Part shown: positions 40,791-52,300 of the stretch, piece by piece
How positions within the stretch are numbered: position 1 is the first letter of the stretch
How the letters are laid out: each line of letters starts with the position of its first letter
Assembly (NCBI GenBank): GCA_934454585.1
Contig: CAKSFP010000006.1
Span: 1-64,000 of the forward strand
DNA length: 64,000 bases
Direction of reading: 5' to 3'
Source of the DNA: an uncultured Clostridia bacterium
GTDB taxonomy: Bacteria; Bacillota; Clostridia; UMGS1810
Made by a program: the position numbers and the translations under genes
The notes under the pieces: model-generated
What the model saw: only the letters and a program-made list of their open reading frames with translations
Databases searched by the model: none
What the model was told of the DNA's origin: nothing

Positions 40791-42395
40791 GTGAAAAACA
40801 GAAATCTAAAAACAGCCGCACTGATTGTCGGTTCGGTGTTTGCGCTTACAAACGCCTCTGCCGCAACCCTAAACGCAATGTATGACTCACAGTCGCAGAG
40901 TGTGAATATAAATGCGGACACTGATTCATTAAAGGCGCTTGCCTCGGTAATAGTGCTGCCGTCGGCAGCGGATATATCGTCCGTGACCGATGAACAAATG
41001 ACGCAATACACTTACAAACCTGTCCGCACGGACGCAAACGGCGACTGGACGGACAGCATCAAAATCCCGTCGTCATACGCAAGCGGAAGTTACAGTGTGC
41101 ATTTCATCTGCGGGGATGACAAACTCAGCGCGCAGTTCTCGTATATAAACAAAACCGAGCTGGCGCAGATTATAACTAAAAAAATCAACCCGGCGTCAAA
41201 CGGCGCGGAGATTGCCGCAATAATCAAGGATAATGCGCAGTCGTTCGGTCTGGATGACGAAACTGCGGCAAAATATGACAACATCCTGGGCGCGCTGATT
41301 TATGCGGGCAAGCCGGGCGGCGGTTACGGTGTGGATTCGTTCGAGACGGAATATGCCAAAGCAACTGCGGTAGCAAGGATAAAATCCGGCGAAGATGTGG
41401 GCGCAGTCATGAAGCTGTATGCACCTTCGTTCGGAATCACCGCAGCGGATTTTGACGGAATATCCGCCGAGGCAAAGGAGATGTTTGCCGCAAATGTCAA
41501 GTCGGCAGACACGGCGCAGAGCGCTGACAACCTCTTTAAGGAGAGCTTTTTCACGGCTGTGGCAAACACATCGCTGTCATATGTGGATCTTAAAAACAAT
41601 GCATATAAATACGCTTCGGTTTGCGGAGCAAACTTAAGCTGTCTGAACGGATTTTCCGACGAAAACATAAGCAGAGCTTTTGCGGCGGTCGGCACGAACT
41701 TTGCATCCGTGAGCGACTTTAACACCCGAATTGCCGCAGCTGCGGCGTCCGTTATAAACGGGGGCGGCACAACCGGCGGCGGTACATCGGGAGGCGGCAG
41801 CGGCGGTTCGCCGTCAAAGGGCGGTTCCGCATTTCAGACGGACGGCGCGGCTGCGCCGAGTGCTGCATATGCCGACATTGCGACCCACTGGGCAAAGGAA
41901 TATATAGCCGCGCTGTCGGGCAAGGGCATAATCAACGGATATGAGGACGGCACTTTCCGTCCCGATAATCAAATAACAAGAGCAGAATTTGCAAAACTGC
42001 TCATCACCCTCTCGGGCAGGGCGCCAGTATATAAAGATGTGTTTGCCGATGTGTCGGCGGCGGATTGGAGTTACGGTTATATTGCTGCGGCGTCTGATAT
42101 GGGACTTATCACGGGATACAACGGCAATTTCGAGCCGAATGGGCTCATCACTAAGCAGGATGCGGCAGTTATGCTATATCGCTATGCACAGAGCAGAGGA
42201 CTCGCTCTCGGCGGAGATGCGCAATTTGACGATTCCGCACTCATAGCCGACTACGCGGCTGCGCCCGTCGGCGCGCTGGCAAGCGGTGGGGTAATAAGCG
42301 GAGCGGACGGCAGATTCTACCCGACAAACAATACCACCAGGGCAGAGGCGGCAACGCTGATATACAAACTGCTCTCATTGATGAAAGAGGTGTAA
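40791..42395 (+). CDS. Secreted S-layer homology (SLH) surface protein
   Basis: 534 residues, GTG start behind AAGGAGGG. Signal peptide (KTAALIVGSVFALTNASA, cut near residue 25). The first 100 residues after it look like a beta domain (YDSQSQSVNINADTDSL; DANGDWTDSIKIPSSYA), then a helical region to about 320, a Gly/Ser linker (GGGTTGGGTSGGGSGGS) and three SLH repeats (about 355-530): YADIATHWAKEYIAALSGKG, VFADVSAADWSYGYIAAASD and a third with GRFYPTNNTTRAEAATL. SLH repeats bind pyruvylated cell-wall polymer. It may display or organise the degradation enzymes encoded behind it. Confidence 0.85.
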   Translation: MKNRNLKTAALIVGSVFALTNASAATLNAMYDSQSQSVNINADTDSLKALASVIVLPSAADISSVTDEQMTQYTYKPVRTDANGDWTDSIKIPSSYASGSYSVHFICGDDKLSAQFSYINKTELAQIITKKINPASNGAEIAAIIKDNAQSFGLDDETAAKYDNILGALIYAGKPGGGYGVDSFETEYAKATAVARIKSGEDVGAVMKLYAPSFGITAADFDGISAEAKEMFAANVKSADTAQSADNLFKESFFTAVANTSLSYVDLKNNAYKYASVCGANLSCLNGFSDENISRAFAAVGTNFASVSDFNTRIAAAAASVINGGGTTGGGTSGGGSGGSPSKGGSAFQTDGAAAPSAAYADIATHWAKEYIAALSGKGIINGYEDGTFRPDNQITRAEFAKLLITLSGRAPVYKDVFADVSAADWSYGYIAAASDMGLITGYNGNFEPNGLITKQDAAVMLYRYAQSRGLALGGDAQFDDSALIADYAAAPVGALASGGVISGADGRFYPTNNTTRAEAATLIYKLLSLMKEV

Positions 42396-42399
42396 GCAG

Positions 42400-45003
42400 A
42401 TGAAGAAATTTTTATCTCTTGTAATCGCTCTGTCGATACTCATCTCATGTCTTGGCACTGCGAGCGTTTTTGCCGCTGAGGAGACAAAGACGGAGACTTA
42501 TGAAGAAGCAATAACACTCCTTGACAAGCTGTGTGATGCGTCGTCTGCGGTTGATGCGGACTCCGAGTCGCCTGTCAGCCGCGAAGCTTTCATCAGACTT
42601 GCCGCAGCGGCGTTCAGGCTTGACATGGATTTAACGGCGAATGTTTCGTTCGCCGATGTGTCGGAGGACATAAAACCTCTCCTCGGCACGGCGGTTGTCA
42701 TGGGACTGATATCCGATGACACGGAGTTCCGCCCGAATGACGCGGTTACATACAATGAGGCACTCAAAATTGTGCTCACCGCCGCCGGACTGGATGTCAA
42801 GGCAAAGTACAAAGGCGGCTATCCGTCGGGTTATGCTGCGGTGGCAAAGGAATATGACATAGATGATGACCTCGGTGATGTGTCAAACGGACTCATGCCG
42901 AAGGACGCATACCAAATCGTCCTCAACACGCTGCTCACCGGGAAACTCGAACAGACCAATTTCGGCGGCAAATACAGCTATGAATCGAGCGAGAACGAAA
43001 CCGTGCTCTCCGATATATGGGGAATATATGTTGACGAGGGAGTAATGGACGCCAATGAATACACCAAGTTCGGTACGGAGAGCTCAAACGGACTCTCCGG
43101 CACACTGAGCGTAAACGGGGTTCTCTACAAGACGGAAGATGATTTTAACAATCTGCTCGGGTACAAAGTGAGGATTTATTATAAGGACGAGAAACCCACA
43201 CGCCGCGCGTTTGCGGTGAGTGCATATGACACCGAGACCATCACTCTCCTCCCGGACGATGACGCCGACTACAAAAACGGCAAATTCATCTATTACAACG
43301 AAAAAGGCAAAGAACAGAGCGTGGACCTTGCAAGAACCGGCGTGGAGTATATCTACAACGGCAAGGCATGCTACACTCTGCCGTCGTCGGAGTATATCCC
43401 CGATGTTGGCAAGATAGAGTTTATCGACAACAACTCCGACGGCAAGTATGAGATTGTGAAAATCTCCGACTACTATTATATGACGGCAGATACGATAGAT
43501 TTCTACAACAAGGTCATCCTTGACGAGAAAGACAACACAAAGAAAATCGATTTTTCCGACAGCGAATGTGCCATAAAGGTGTTCGACACGGTGGAGGGAG
43601 AATACATCGACCCGTCGGCACTCACGGCAGGCGGCACACTGGCTGTGCTGGCGTCAAAAGATAAGATGCTCTATGACATAACACTGCTCGACGGCAGTGC
43701 ATCGGGCATAGCCAAGGAATATTCGTCCGATGACAGGATGATTGGCATTGAGACGGACGACGGCGTGAAGAATTACGATGTGGCGCAGTGCTTTATAGAT
43801 GAGTACGAACCCATCCTTAAAGTGGGCGAGAAATACGACTTTGTTATAGGAATCTACGGCGAAGTGGTGTCCATGAGTCTTTCCAGAGACAACATGAAGT
43901 ATGCTTTTGCCGTAAAGGCGGGCGACAGCGGTTCGCTCACGAAGGATTACCGCATAAAGCTTTACTCCGGCGGCAAGTTCATCACGGCATATTTTGCCGA
44001 CAGAGTGTCTGTTGATGGCGGTTCATTTGTCGATGCCGATGACGCTTTCGACGCAATCGGCGGCAATTCATTCACTCCACAGGTGGTTAAATTTGCTCTG
44101 GACGGCGATGACAAACTCTGCCGCATAGACCTTGCGGAGGAGAAGACGATGATAGAATTCGGAGTTGACAAGGACCCGTACAACAGTCTGACAAAATACA
44201 CCTTCCCGTCAACGCCTTCATACCGTATGGGAATGTTTCAGCCGTATTTTAATTCCGGCGGATCCATGGTTATGTGCATACCGAAAGATTCTGCGGACTA
44301 TGACAACGAGGACGGATATTCTATGGGAACGACCTTTGTGGACGGCACCGGGAACGACATCATTGCATATGACATAAGCGAGAGCGGCTGTGCGGCTTTC
44401 ATACTGGCGAAAGGTGCAAATGAGGACACTAATACTGACGCCGTGAACATACTCATGGTGGAGAAGGTTGTTTCCGCACTTGACGATGATGGCATGAGCT
44501 GCAAGAAAATCTACGGCTGGAGCAACGGCTCCTATGTAGAGAAAACCCTTAAGAACGGCATAAAGATATACAAGACCGGCTCGGACAAACTCGAACCGGG
44601 CGACATAATCAGATATTTTGAGGATAAGCCGGACAGGATAAAGAAAGTTATCGTGGACTTTATCGCGGACGGGCTCAAGCCCAACGCGTCGTTTGAGAAC
44701 AGCGGCGAAAAGCCGCAGTATAACTGCGATAGACATGATTCTCATCAGTATGAATACGGCTATGTGTACTACAACGACAAGAACTATACATATCTTACCA
44801 AGGCACTCGGCGATATATCGGAGCTTCCGCGTAATGCAAGATTTCCGTCAAGGCTGGTCGAGTTTAACACGACCACCGGAAAACTACGCACGGTGGATGT
44901 AAGTTCGATTAAATCGTATCTCAAATCGGGCAATGACGCAAGCTTTGTGGTATTTCGCTATCATCAGCTCAGCCCCAGAGTGGGATTTATCTACACAAAA
45001 TAA
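42400..45003 (+). CDS. Large secreted protein with N-terminal SLH-like domain, unknown function
   Basis: 867 residues. Signal peptide (FLSLVIALSILISCLGTASVFA). Residues about 50-190 resemble degenerate SLH repeats (SREAFIRLAAAAFRLDMDL; FRPNDAVTYNEALKIVLTAAG). The remaining 650 residues are acidic and beta-rich with many short motifs (GDIIRYFED; KIEFIDNNSDGKYEIVKISDYYY), similar in style to repeated domains of cell-surface proteins, but no named family is recognised. It is probably anchored at the cell wall and works with the neighbouring lyase. It starts four bases after the SLH gene. Confidence 0.7.
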   Translation: MKKFLSLVIALSILISCLGTASVFAAEETKTETYEEAITLLDKLCDASSAVDADSESPVSREAFIRLAAAAFRLDMDLTANVSFADVSEDIKPLLGTAVVMGLISDDTEFRPNDAVTYNEALKIVLTAAGLDVKAKYKGGYPSGYAAVAKEYDIDDDLGDVSNGLMPKDAYQIVLNTLLTGKLEQTNFGGKYSYESSENETVLSDIWGIYVDEGVMDANEYTKFGTESSNGLSGTLSVNGVLYKTEDDFNNLLGYKVRIYYKDEKPTRRAFAVSAYDTETITLLPDDDADYKNGKFIYYNEKGKEQSVDLARTGVEYIYNGKACYTLPSSEYIPDVGKIEFIDNNSDGKYEIVKISDYYYMTADTIDFYNKVILDEKDNTKKIDFSDSECAIKVFDTVEGEYIDPSALTAGGTLAVLASKDKMLYDITLLDGSASGIAKEYSSDDRMIGIETDDGVKNYDVAQCFIDEYEPILKVGEKYDFVIGIYGEVVSMSLSRDNMKYAFAVKAGDSGSLTKDYRIKLYSGGKFITAYFADRVSVDGGSFVDADDAFDAIGGNSFTPQVVKFALDGDDKLCRIDLAEEKTMIEFGVDKDPYNSLTKYTFPSTPSYRMGMFQPYFNSGGSMVMCIPKDSADYDNEDGYSMGTTFVDGTGNDIIAYDISESGCAAFILAKGANEDTNTDAVNILMVEKVVSALDDDGMSCKKIYGWSNGSYVEKTLKNGIKIYKTGSDKLEPGDIIRYFEDKPDRIKKVIVDFIADGLKPNASFENSGEKPQYNCDRHDSHQYEYGYVYYNDKNYTYLTKALGDISELPRNARFPSRLVEFNTTTGKLRTVDVSSIKSYLKSGNDASFVVFRYHQLSPRVGFIYTK

Positions 45004-45018
45004 GGAGGGGGGACGGAA

Positions 45019-48000
45019 ATGAATAATTTAGCTAAAAAACTTGTCAGTTTTGCAATAGCGGCTACAATGGTTGTGCCGCAGGTGACGGCTTTTGCCGACG
45101 GCACACAGTATCTTGACAAGATTATGTTCAACGATGTCATCACCAACGAATTGCCGGACAATGTTGCCGTGGACGGCAGCTTTTCCGCAAGGGTAGTGAA
45201 TGACGGCAGCAACAATAAGGCTTTCTTTGCAGAGACGGGCAACAAATCAAACACCGTAAGGATCAGTTTTGCCGAAACGGTGACAGCAGACAGATATGTG
45301 CTCTCTTTTGACATGAAGTTTGACAAAGCTGCGGCAAGCGCCGAGATAGGCGTGACGAACGGTTCCAAATTTATAAAACTGCTTGATGTGAATGGGCAGG
45401 GCAGACTTTACACCACCGACAAAAAATATGTCGGCGGCGTAGGCAAAGGCGCATACACACGAATCAGCTTTGTGGTGGATAATCTGTACAAGACCTATTC
45501 TGTGCTCATAAACGGCAAGATGGCTGCGGACAGGTGGAAACTCACTTCGCCGCTTGCTTCCCTGGGTCAGCTGGCACTTAACATAGACCAGAGCACCGAC
45601 AAGGGTGCGGGCGTGTTTGTTGACAATGTGCTTGTGTACGAGGGCAACAGATACAACGGCGATCTTCCGTCATGCAGATATAATAAGGAAGAAACCGAAT
45701 ATATACCGATAGACGAGACTGTTGAAGAAGTGTATGACACCGTTTATATGAACAACAACTTCAACAGCGGCAAGGCGAGCGGTATGGCGCTCACACCGAA
45801 GGATAATACAGTGGAAGTTAAGATGACCGGTGAAAGCGAAGGATACTTGTCTTTTGTTCATAACGGCGATCAGGATATGTACGCCGATGCAAACTTCGGC
45901 ACCCAAGTCAACGATGTTGTGTTCGAGATGGATGTTGCGGATATGACGGGTTCTGCTGCGGCATCGCTGTTCTATCTGCGAGACAACATTACGGCCGGTT
46001 CTCAGGTCAACTATTCGTCAGTCAACATGAGCAACTCGGCAATCACCTATCCGGGCGGAGCATATGCGGTTAAGCGCAAAGCATGGAATACCGTCAGCGT
46101 TGTGTTCCATGCCAAGAAGAACATGATAGATGTGTATATCAATGGTGAACAGGTTGCCAAGGACAGGGCAATAAACAATCCCGACCTTAAGGTGATTTCT
46201 GTTTGGCGTATATACAGTGCCGGTTCTCCGGCAAACTCAGAGTTGGCCGTGGACAATATGAAGATATACGCCGGCAAGGAACCGCGCGCAATTGATGGCA
46301 GCGGCGAAGTCAAGGAAAAGACCATATTTGAATCCATGAACGCCACGCCGACGCTCACAGGTAAAAACGCTCTTGCGCCATATGTAAACAGAATGTGGAT
46401 CAAGGCGCAGTTTGCCGATGTGGATGTGCCCTGTATAAACACGGAGGGCGAGAGTCTTGTGTCACAGACGGTGTTTGAACGCATGACCGGTAAGAAGGTC
46501 ACCGTGAGCGGCGACACCGCGACAGTCGGCAAATCGGTATTTACCATAGGTTCAAAGACGGCAAACATTGAGGGCAAGACCGTGGAACTTCTGCTTGCGC
46601 CGCGGCGCAGCGGCGATGTGTTCATGCTGCCGCTGTGTGCATATGCAAAGAATGCACTCGGTGAGGGCAAATTCCTGGATGATGACCACGGACTGTACCT
46701 CATAGGCAACGATGTGGTTAAACTCAACAGCAGTCAGACCAAGCCAATGAATCTCATGCTCAACTTTGAGCGCAAGGACGGCGACACCCTTAAAGCGGAG
46801 ATGACTGAGAACATGAAGGGTGATCTCACGGTGCATCCGCGTCTCATGGCTACCGCTGACGATTTTGCGCTCCTGCGCGAACAGGTTAAGAATGACCCGA
46901 TAAAAGCAAACTGGCTTAAGGACATCCTCAGTCAGGCTGATACATGGGTTGAACGACCGCTTACCAAATACAGACTGGAGAACAGCCGTTACCCCGGTTC
47001 GGAGGTTGAATCTGCGGGTTGGTATCTCGGCATGGCGTGGCAGCTGACTCGTGATGAAAAATATGCGATTCGCTTGAGAGACGAGTTGCTCAATGTCACT
47101 TCGTTTGAGACATGGCATCCTCAGCACACTCTCGACTCGTCAACGGCGTCCATGGGTGTTGCAATCGGTTTCGACTGGGTGTATGACTACCTGACGGATG
47201 ATGAACGCAAGGCAATAGCCGAGGGCAGCAGACGGCTCGGTCTTGAGCCGAACTGGGAGGTATACACCGGCACGGCGGATTCCGATATGGCTACATTCTG
47301 GGCGACATCGGAGACAAACTGGACATTCATAGTAAACGGCAGCTGCGCTATGCTCGCCATGGCGACCGCTGAATATGACACCGACTGGAAGATGAAATTC
47401 ATCTCCACGGCGCTGCGCTCCATGGAGTTTTCGTGGTACAGGATAGCTCCGGACGGCGCGTGGTACGAGGGACCCGGTTACTGGAACTACTTTATAATGC
47501 ACTTTGCGCCTTTCTGTGCGTCGTTTGAATCGTGCTTCGGCTATGTTCCGAGCAAGGGCTACAAGGGCATGGAAAATCTTTCGGTATACCAGGCGAACTT
47601 CCTCGGACCCGATATGCTTTCGAACGCATTCCATGACGGCGGCAAGAGTTATGTTCAGTCCTATGCGCAGACATACTTTGCTCACCTGTACGACAGGCGT
47701 GACCTCATGACATACAGGATAGATCAGATGATATCGCAGAAAGTTGCGGCAAACCCGATGGACATCATCTATGGAGATACATCGGTGCTCAGCGGCGGAT
47801 CGGCTCTTTCACTTCCGCTTGACGCATACTTTGGCGAGACGGAGTTCATATCCATGCGTGAGGCGTTCAACGATCCGGGCGCACTGTGGGTATCCACTCA
47901 CGGCGGTGCGTCAAATGCGGCACACGATCATCTCGACCCGATGACATATGTGTTCAATGTCGGCGGCGTTCGCTGGGCGGACGATATCGGTCAGGAACCC

Positions 48001-49353
48001 ATAACCTATGCTATGGACGCAGCTTCACTGCTCAAATACACCGGCGGCTACGACGGATATTGGTTCTACCGCCGCACCGCAGAGGGTCACAACATGGTTG
48101 TGATTAACCCCGGCAAGGATACAATGCCGATAAAGCAGAACAACTTTATCCACATATCACGCCCGGTGAGCGGCGAAAATGGTGCTTACATCACAGCTGA
48201 CATGGAGCCTGCATATGAGGATTTTGTAAGCAGCTACACGCGCGGTGAGATGATAGACGATGGCAGACGCTCATTCACTGTCCGCGATGAGATAGAACTG
48301 CTCAAGCCGTCCGACTGCTGGTGGTTCATGCAGACGGAGAATGGCACGGTAGAGATTGTCGACAACAACACCGCAAGGATATATAAAGACGGCAGAGTGC
48401 TCAGAATGCAGTTCGTGGTAGAGGGCGACACATCACACACCCTCACCGTGACAGATGCGAAAAAACTCCCCGAGTCCGACCAGGGCTTCAAGGAGACCTC
48501 CAATGCATCGTGGCAGAGAGTCGCGCTCAATTTCAAGGCGGACAAAAATGTCAGCGTGACCGTGAAGATGGCGCTCGAGGACGAGTATGCCGCTCAGAGC
48601 GGAGTCAAGACAACTCCTATTGCGGAGTGGAACGAGAATATGTTCTCACCCAAGGCACAGAGAGTGGAGAGAGGCAGTGCAAGACTTGCCACAATTACTG
48701 TGAACGGCACCGAGATAGTCGGATTCAACCCGAATGTGTATAACTACTCGGCGGCTCTCGATGTGAACGGTGTTGCTCCGACAGTGGGCGCAATTGCGTC
48801 GGACGGTGCACGCACCGAGATAAGCACTGTTGACAGGGCAAACGGCGGCAAGATAGCTATCATCAGGGTGTACGATGTAAACGGCGGTCTGACCGCTTAC
48901 ACGGTGACGAGCAAACCCATGGTGGACGGCGCACTTAGCAAATACACTCAGTACAAGGCTGTGGCAACATCGGCAAGCAGCGAACAGGTGGAGACGGGCA
49001 TAAACAATGTTCATGCCAACAGCGCCGACAACGACATGGCGACGAGGTGGTCTGCAAACGGCAAGGGCGAGTGGCTCATCCACGATTTCGGCGAGAGCGT
49101 GGATATAGACGCAATCGCAGTTGCGGAATGGATGGGCGGACATCGTAAGTTCTACTTTGAAATCCAGGTGTCCGACGACGGACAGAACTGGACTTCGCTC
49201 GGCGAGTTTGCCACAAGCGGCGAGAGCGAGGATTTGGAAGTATTCGAGCTCAAAACTCCTGCCAGGGGCAGATATATGAAGTATGTGGGCGGAGGCAACT
49301 CCACCAATGAATGGAACAATGTAATAGAGCTGTGTGCATTAAAGAAGAAATGA
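45019..49353 (+). CDS. Multidomain polysaccharide lyase, heparinase II/III-like
   Basis: 1,444 residues, ATG behind AAGGAGGGGGG. Signal peptide (about 1-27); two LamG/concanavalin-like domains (about 30-215 and 235-420); a copper-amine-oxidase-N-like segment (about 500-570: VFTIGSKTANIEGKTVEL); the catalytic heparinase II/III region (about 610-1140) with SAGWYLGMAWQLTRDEKYA, SETNWTFIVNGSCAM, GAWYEGPGYWNYF, HDHLDPMTYVFNVGGVRWADD; and a C-terminal F5/8 type C domain (about 1305-1440). The conserved Tyr/His of the (alpha/alpha) barrel and the His-Asp in the beta sheet part are present. It would cleave a uronic-acid polysaccharide outside the cell by beta-elimination. The substrate cannot be read from the sequence. 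Confidence 0.82.
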   Translation: MNNLAKKLVSFAIAATMVVPQVTAFADGTQYLDKIMFNDVITNELPDNVAVDGSFSARVVNDGSNNKAFFAETGNKSNTVRISFAETVTADRYVLSFDMKFDKAAASAEIGVTNGSKFIKLLDVNGQGRLYTTDKKYVGGVGKGAYTRISFVVDNLYKTYSVLINGKMAADRWKLTSPLASLGQLALNIDQSTDKGAGVFVDNVLVYEGNRYNGDLPSCRYNKEETEYIPIDETVEEVYDTVYMNNNFNSGKASGMALTPKDNTVEVKMTGESEGYLSFVHNGDQDMYADANFGTQVNDVVFEMDVADMTGSAAASLFYLRDNITAGSQVNYSSVNMSNSAITYPGGAYAVKRKAWNTVSVVFHAKKNMIDVYINGEQVAKDRAINNPDLKVISVWRIYSAGSPANSELAVDNMKIYAGKEPRAIDGSGEVKEKTIFESMNATPTLTGKNALAPYVNRMWIKAQFADVDVPCINTEGESLVSQTVFERMTGKKVTVSGDTATVGKSVFTIGSKTANIEGKTVELLLAPRRSGDVFMLPLCAYAKNALGEGKFLDDDHGLYLIGNDVVKLNSSQTKPMNLMLNFERKDGDTLKAEMTENMKGDLTVHPRLMATADDFALLREQVKNDPIKANWLKDILSQADTWVERPLTKYRLENSRYPGSEVESAGWYLGMAWQLTRDEKYAIRLRDELLNVTSFETWHPQHTLDSSTASMGVAIGFDWVYDYLTDDERKAIAEGSRRLGLEPNWEVYTGTADSDMATFWATSETNWTFIVNGSCAMLAMATAEYDTDWKMKFISTALRSMEFSWYRIAPDGAWYEGPGYWNYFIMHFAPFCASFESCFGYVPSKGYKGMENLSVYQANFLGPDMLSNAFHDGGKSYVQSYAQTYFAHLYDRRDLMTYRIDQMISQKVAANPMDIIYGDTSVLSGGSALSLPLDAYFGETEFISMREAFNDPGALWVSTHGGASNAAHDHLDPMTYVFNVGGVRWADDIGQEPITYAMDAASLLKYTGGYDGYWFYRRTAEGHNMVVINPGKDTMPIKQNNFIHISRPVSGENGAYITADMEPAYEDFVSSYTRGEMIDDGRRSFTVRDEIELLKPSDCWWFMQTENGTVEIVDNNTARIYKDGRVLRMQFVVEGDTSHTLTVTDAKKLPESDQGFKETSNASWQRVALNFKADKNVSVTVKMALEDEYAAQSGVKTTPIAEWNENMFSPKAQRVERGSARLATITVNGTEIVGFNPNVYNYSAALDVNGVAPTVGAIASDGARTEISTVDRANGGKIAIIRVYDVNGGLTAYTVTSKPMVDGALSKYTQYKAVATSASSEQVETGINNVHANSADNDMATRWSANGKGEWLIHDFGESVDIDAIAVAEWMGGHRKFYFEIQVSDDGQNWTSLGEFATSGESEDLEVFELKTPARGRYMKYVGGGNSTNEWNNVIELCALKKK

Positions 49354-52300
49354 GGCGAGACATTTTGAAAAAACTATTATCACTGATTATCACCGTGTGC
49401 ATGGTTGCGACCTCGGTCGGCGCGTTTGCGTTCAGCGATGATTTCGCAAACGGCGACGGCTGGGACATATCGGCAACTGCGCAGAGCAAAAGTGAGAGCG
49501 GAGTTCTCTTTGATGCGGACGGAATGCATATCAACATAAACACCGTGGGCGCGGCGCAAAAACCGAATGTGACCGCCACTCGTGAGTTTGACGCAAGCGG
49601 AGAGGTTTTTGCCCTCTCCGCAAGGGTCAAACTCAGCGGAATTGATGACAAGGTCAACCGCAAACTCACCGTGGTGAAAACGAATCTTAAAAAAGCGGAA
49701 CTTTTTGACTTCCGAGGCGACAAGCTGTATGCTTTCGGTCAGTCGGCGGCGGTTGCGGCCTTCACCGCAGAGCAGGACGAATGGATGAATATATTTGTGA
49801 CTGTGGACACGACAACCTCTAACGGCTGCCTGTGGGCGGACGGCAAGCTTGTCGCAACCGGCGATACCAAGTGGAGAGCGGATTTTAACGATAGCACGCT
49901 CAAGATTGAGGCAAAGTCAAATTCATCTTCGTCAATAGAGGCTGAGAGCGACTTTGTGTTCGCTTCAATGAAAGTTGACTCGCTGAGTGCAAACTCGGGC
50001 ATCACATACACAAGTGACCCCGAGGACGGCGCAAAACTGCTTGATTCGTCGACACTCGGTGCAATAGGTCTCACATTCGATTCCGTCACCGCTCCGTCCA
50101 ACATGGCGGCGGACAACCTGACCCTCACCGAGGACGGAACCGAGATTGAATTTGAAGTGACAAACGACGGACTTGTGTATTCCGTTGTGCCAAAGAACGG
50201 ATTTGCTCCCGGCAAGGCGTATGTGCTCACAATTGAAGAATTTCTCAACATTACGGGCATATCTCAGGGTGCAAAGACAATCGGCTTTACCACCAAAATC
50301 GAGGGTTACGAAAAACCTGTTGTAACTCTTGACAAGAGCGATTATCTTGCCTATGATGATGAAACGGTTGCTGTTATCGCATCCGTAGCAACTCTTGACA
50401 TGGTAACCAAGGTAGAATTTTTTGTTGACGGCGTGCTTGCCGAGACGGTGACGGCAGCACCGTATACATTTGAACTGACAAAGCCGAACGGTGATTACAC
50501 GGTTACCGCAAAGGCATACGATTCCGTTGACGGTGAGGGCAAGGCAAGCGCAGCGGTGCGTTTTGTGACAAACACCGCGCCGACGGTTGAGTGTGCATCG
50601 CTAACAGACGGTGGAGTTTACGGCGAGGGGGACGATTTCTCAAAAGTGGCGTTTGACATCAGCGACGCAGATCCCGGCAGAATTGTTTCGGCAAGCCTTA
50701 CCGTGGACGGCAAGTCCGTCGGCGGTTTCGACAGGGACAACACCACGGCAGACCTCTCCGCACTGCTCACCAAGGGTAGCCATGCGATAATTGCAACGGC
50801 AGAGGATGAAAAGGGGCTTGTCGGCAGACTGGAGATTAATATAACGGTTGTCGGGGCGGACTATGTAAAACCGAGCATCAGCCTTGCGGCGAGTGCGGCG
50901 GTATATGTCGGCGGCACTGTCACCGTCACCCCGAAAGTGACGGGTTCCGAGGCTGTTCAATATGTTGAGTACACTGTTGACGGTAAGTCATATAAGGTTA
51001 CAAAAGCGCCTTTTGCTTATGATTTTTCGCTCACCGCAGGCGTTCATGAAGTGAGCGCGCTTGCGTGCGATGTCCTCGGCTCACTATCCGACGCGGCAAA
51101 GGTGAACATAGAGTTTAAGGCAAACACTGCGCCCAAGGTGAGCGCAGGCATAGCAAATGGAACTACCGTTTCTGCGGATGACGATTTCTCTGCGGTTTCC
51201 GTCACTGCGACAGATGCGGAGGATAACCTAAAATCTGTTTCGGTCACATTCAACGGAGAGACTGTTGCGACCGAAACAGAAGGCAGCTTTACGGTTGACC
51301 TCGGCGGCAAGGTGAGAGTGGGCGAGAACACTCTCGGCATCGTCGCTGTGGATGACGGCGGACTTATCGGCAAATACACGGCTGTATTCACTGTCGACGG
51401 TGCGTACACCTCGAGAGAATTGTTCAGTCTGGATTTCGACTCAATGGAGGATCACAAACTTCCTGTGAACATCCAAAACGGTGACACGGCAAAGACGACC
51501 TATGAATCCGGCATAGACGGCAACGACACCAAGGCATTGGTTTACCGCGGATTTAACAACAGCGATGACGATTACTACAGAATCCACACCAATGAAGTCA
51601 CATCAAGACTCGTGTTCAGTTTTGATATGAACTGGCTCTCTGCCGAACAGCACGGTAGTATGTATCTTATCAAGGAGTCAGTGGGCACCGGTATGAGAAC
51701 GCCTGTTCAATGGAACAACGGCACGGCAAAGTTAGACGGCGGCGCAAGCTTTAAGTTTGAGAGGAACAAGTGGTACACCTATACTTACGATGTCAACTTT
51801 GAAACCCTCACTTACACCCTCACCGTGACAGACGGCGACGGCACGGTTGTCGGCAGTTCACAGAGCCTTGTACCGGAGGGATTCAAGTATACTTTCTTCA
51901 GGCTTATCACACACAGTAATCTTGAAGACGGCGACAAAATACCGTCCGAATTTGCCATAGATAACATGAAGGCAACGGCGTACAAAAAACCGCCGATTAT
52001 AACCGGCGTGCGTGAGAAAACATCCGATACGACCGGCAGCAGCCTTGCGCCGACGGCGACAAGGTTCAGAATAGACATCCCGGCAGGGCTCGGATATGAC
52101 AATGCGGCTGATATGTCGTCACTCATATCAATCACGACCGACGGCGAGCCGGTGCTCATAAAGAGCGCTGTGTACGACAGCAAGAACAGCCAGATTGTCG
52201 TTGACATCGCCGAGAGTCTGCGCAGCCTGTGCGATTATGTGATTACGCTCTCTGCGGACACTCTTTCGGCAGACGGTGTTGCTATAGGCGCGCCGCTTGT

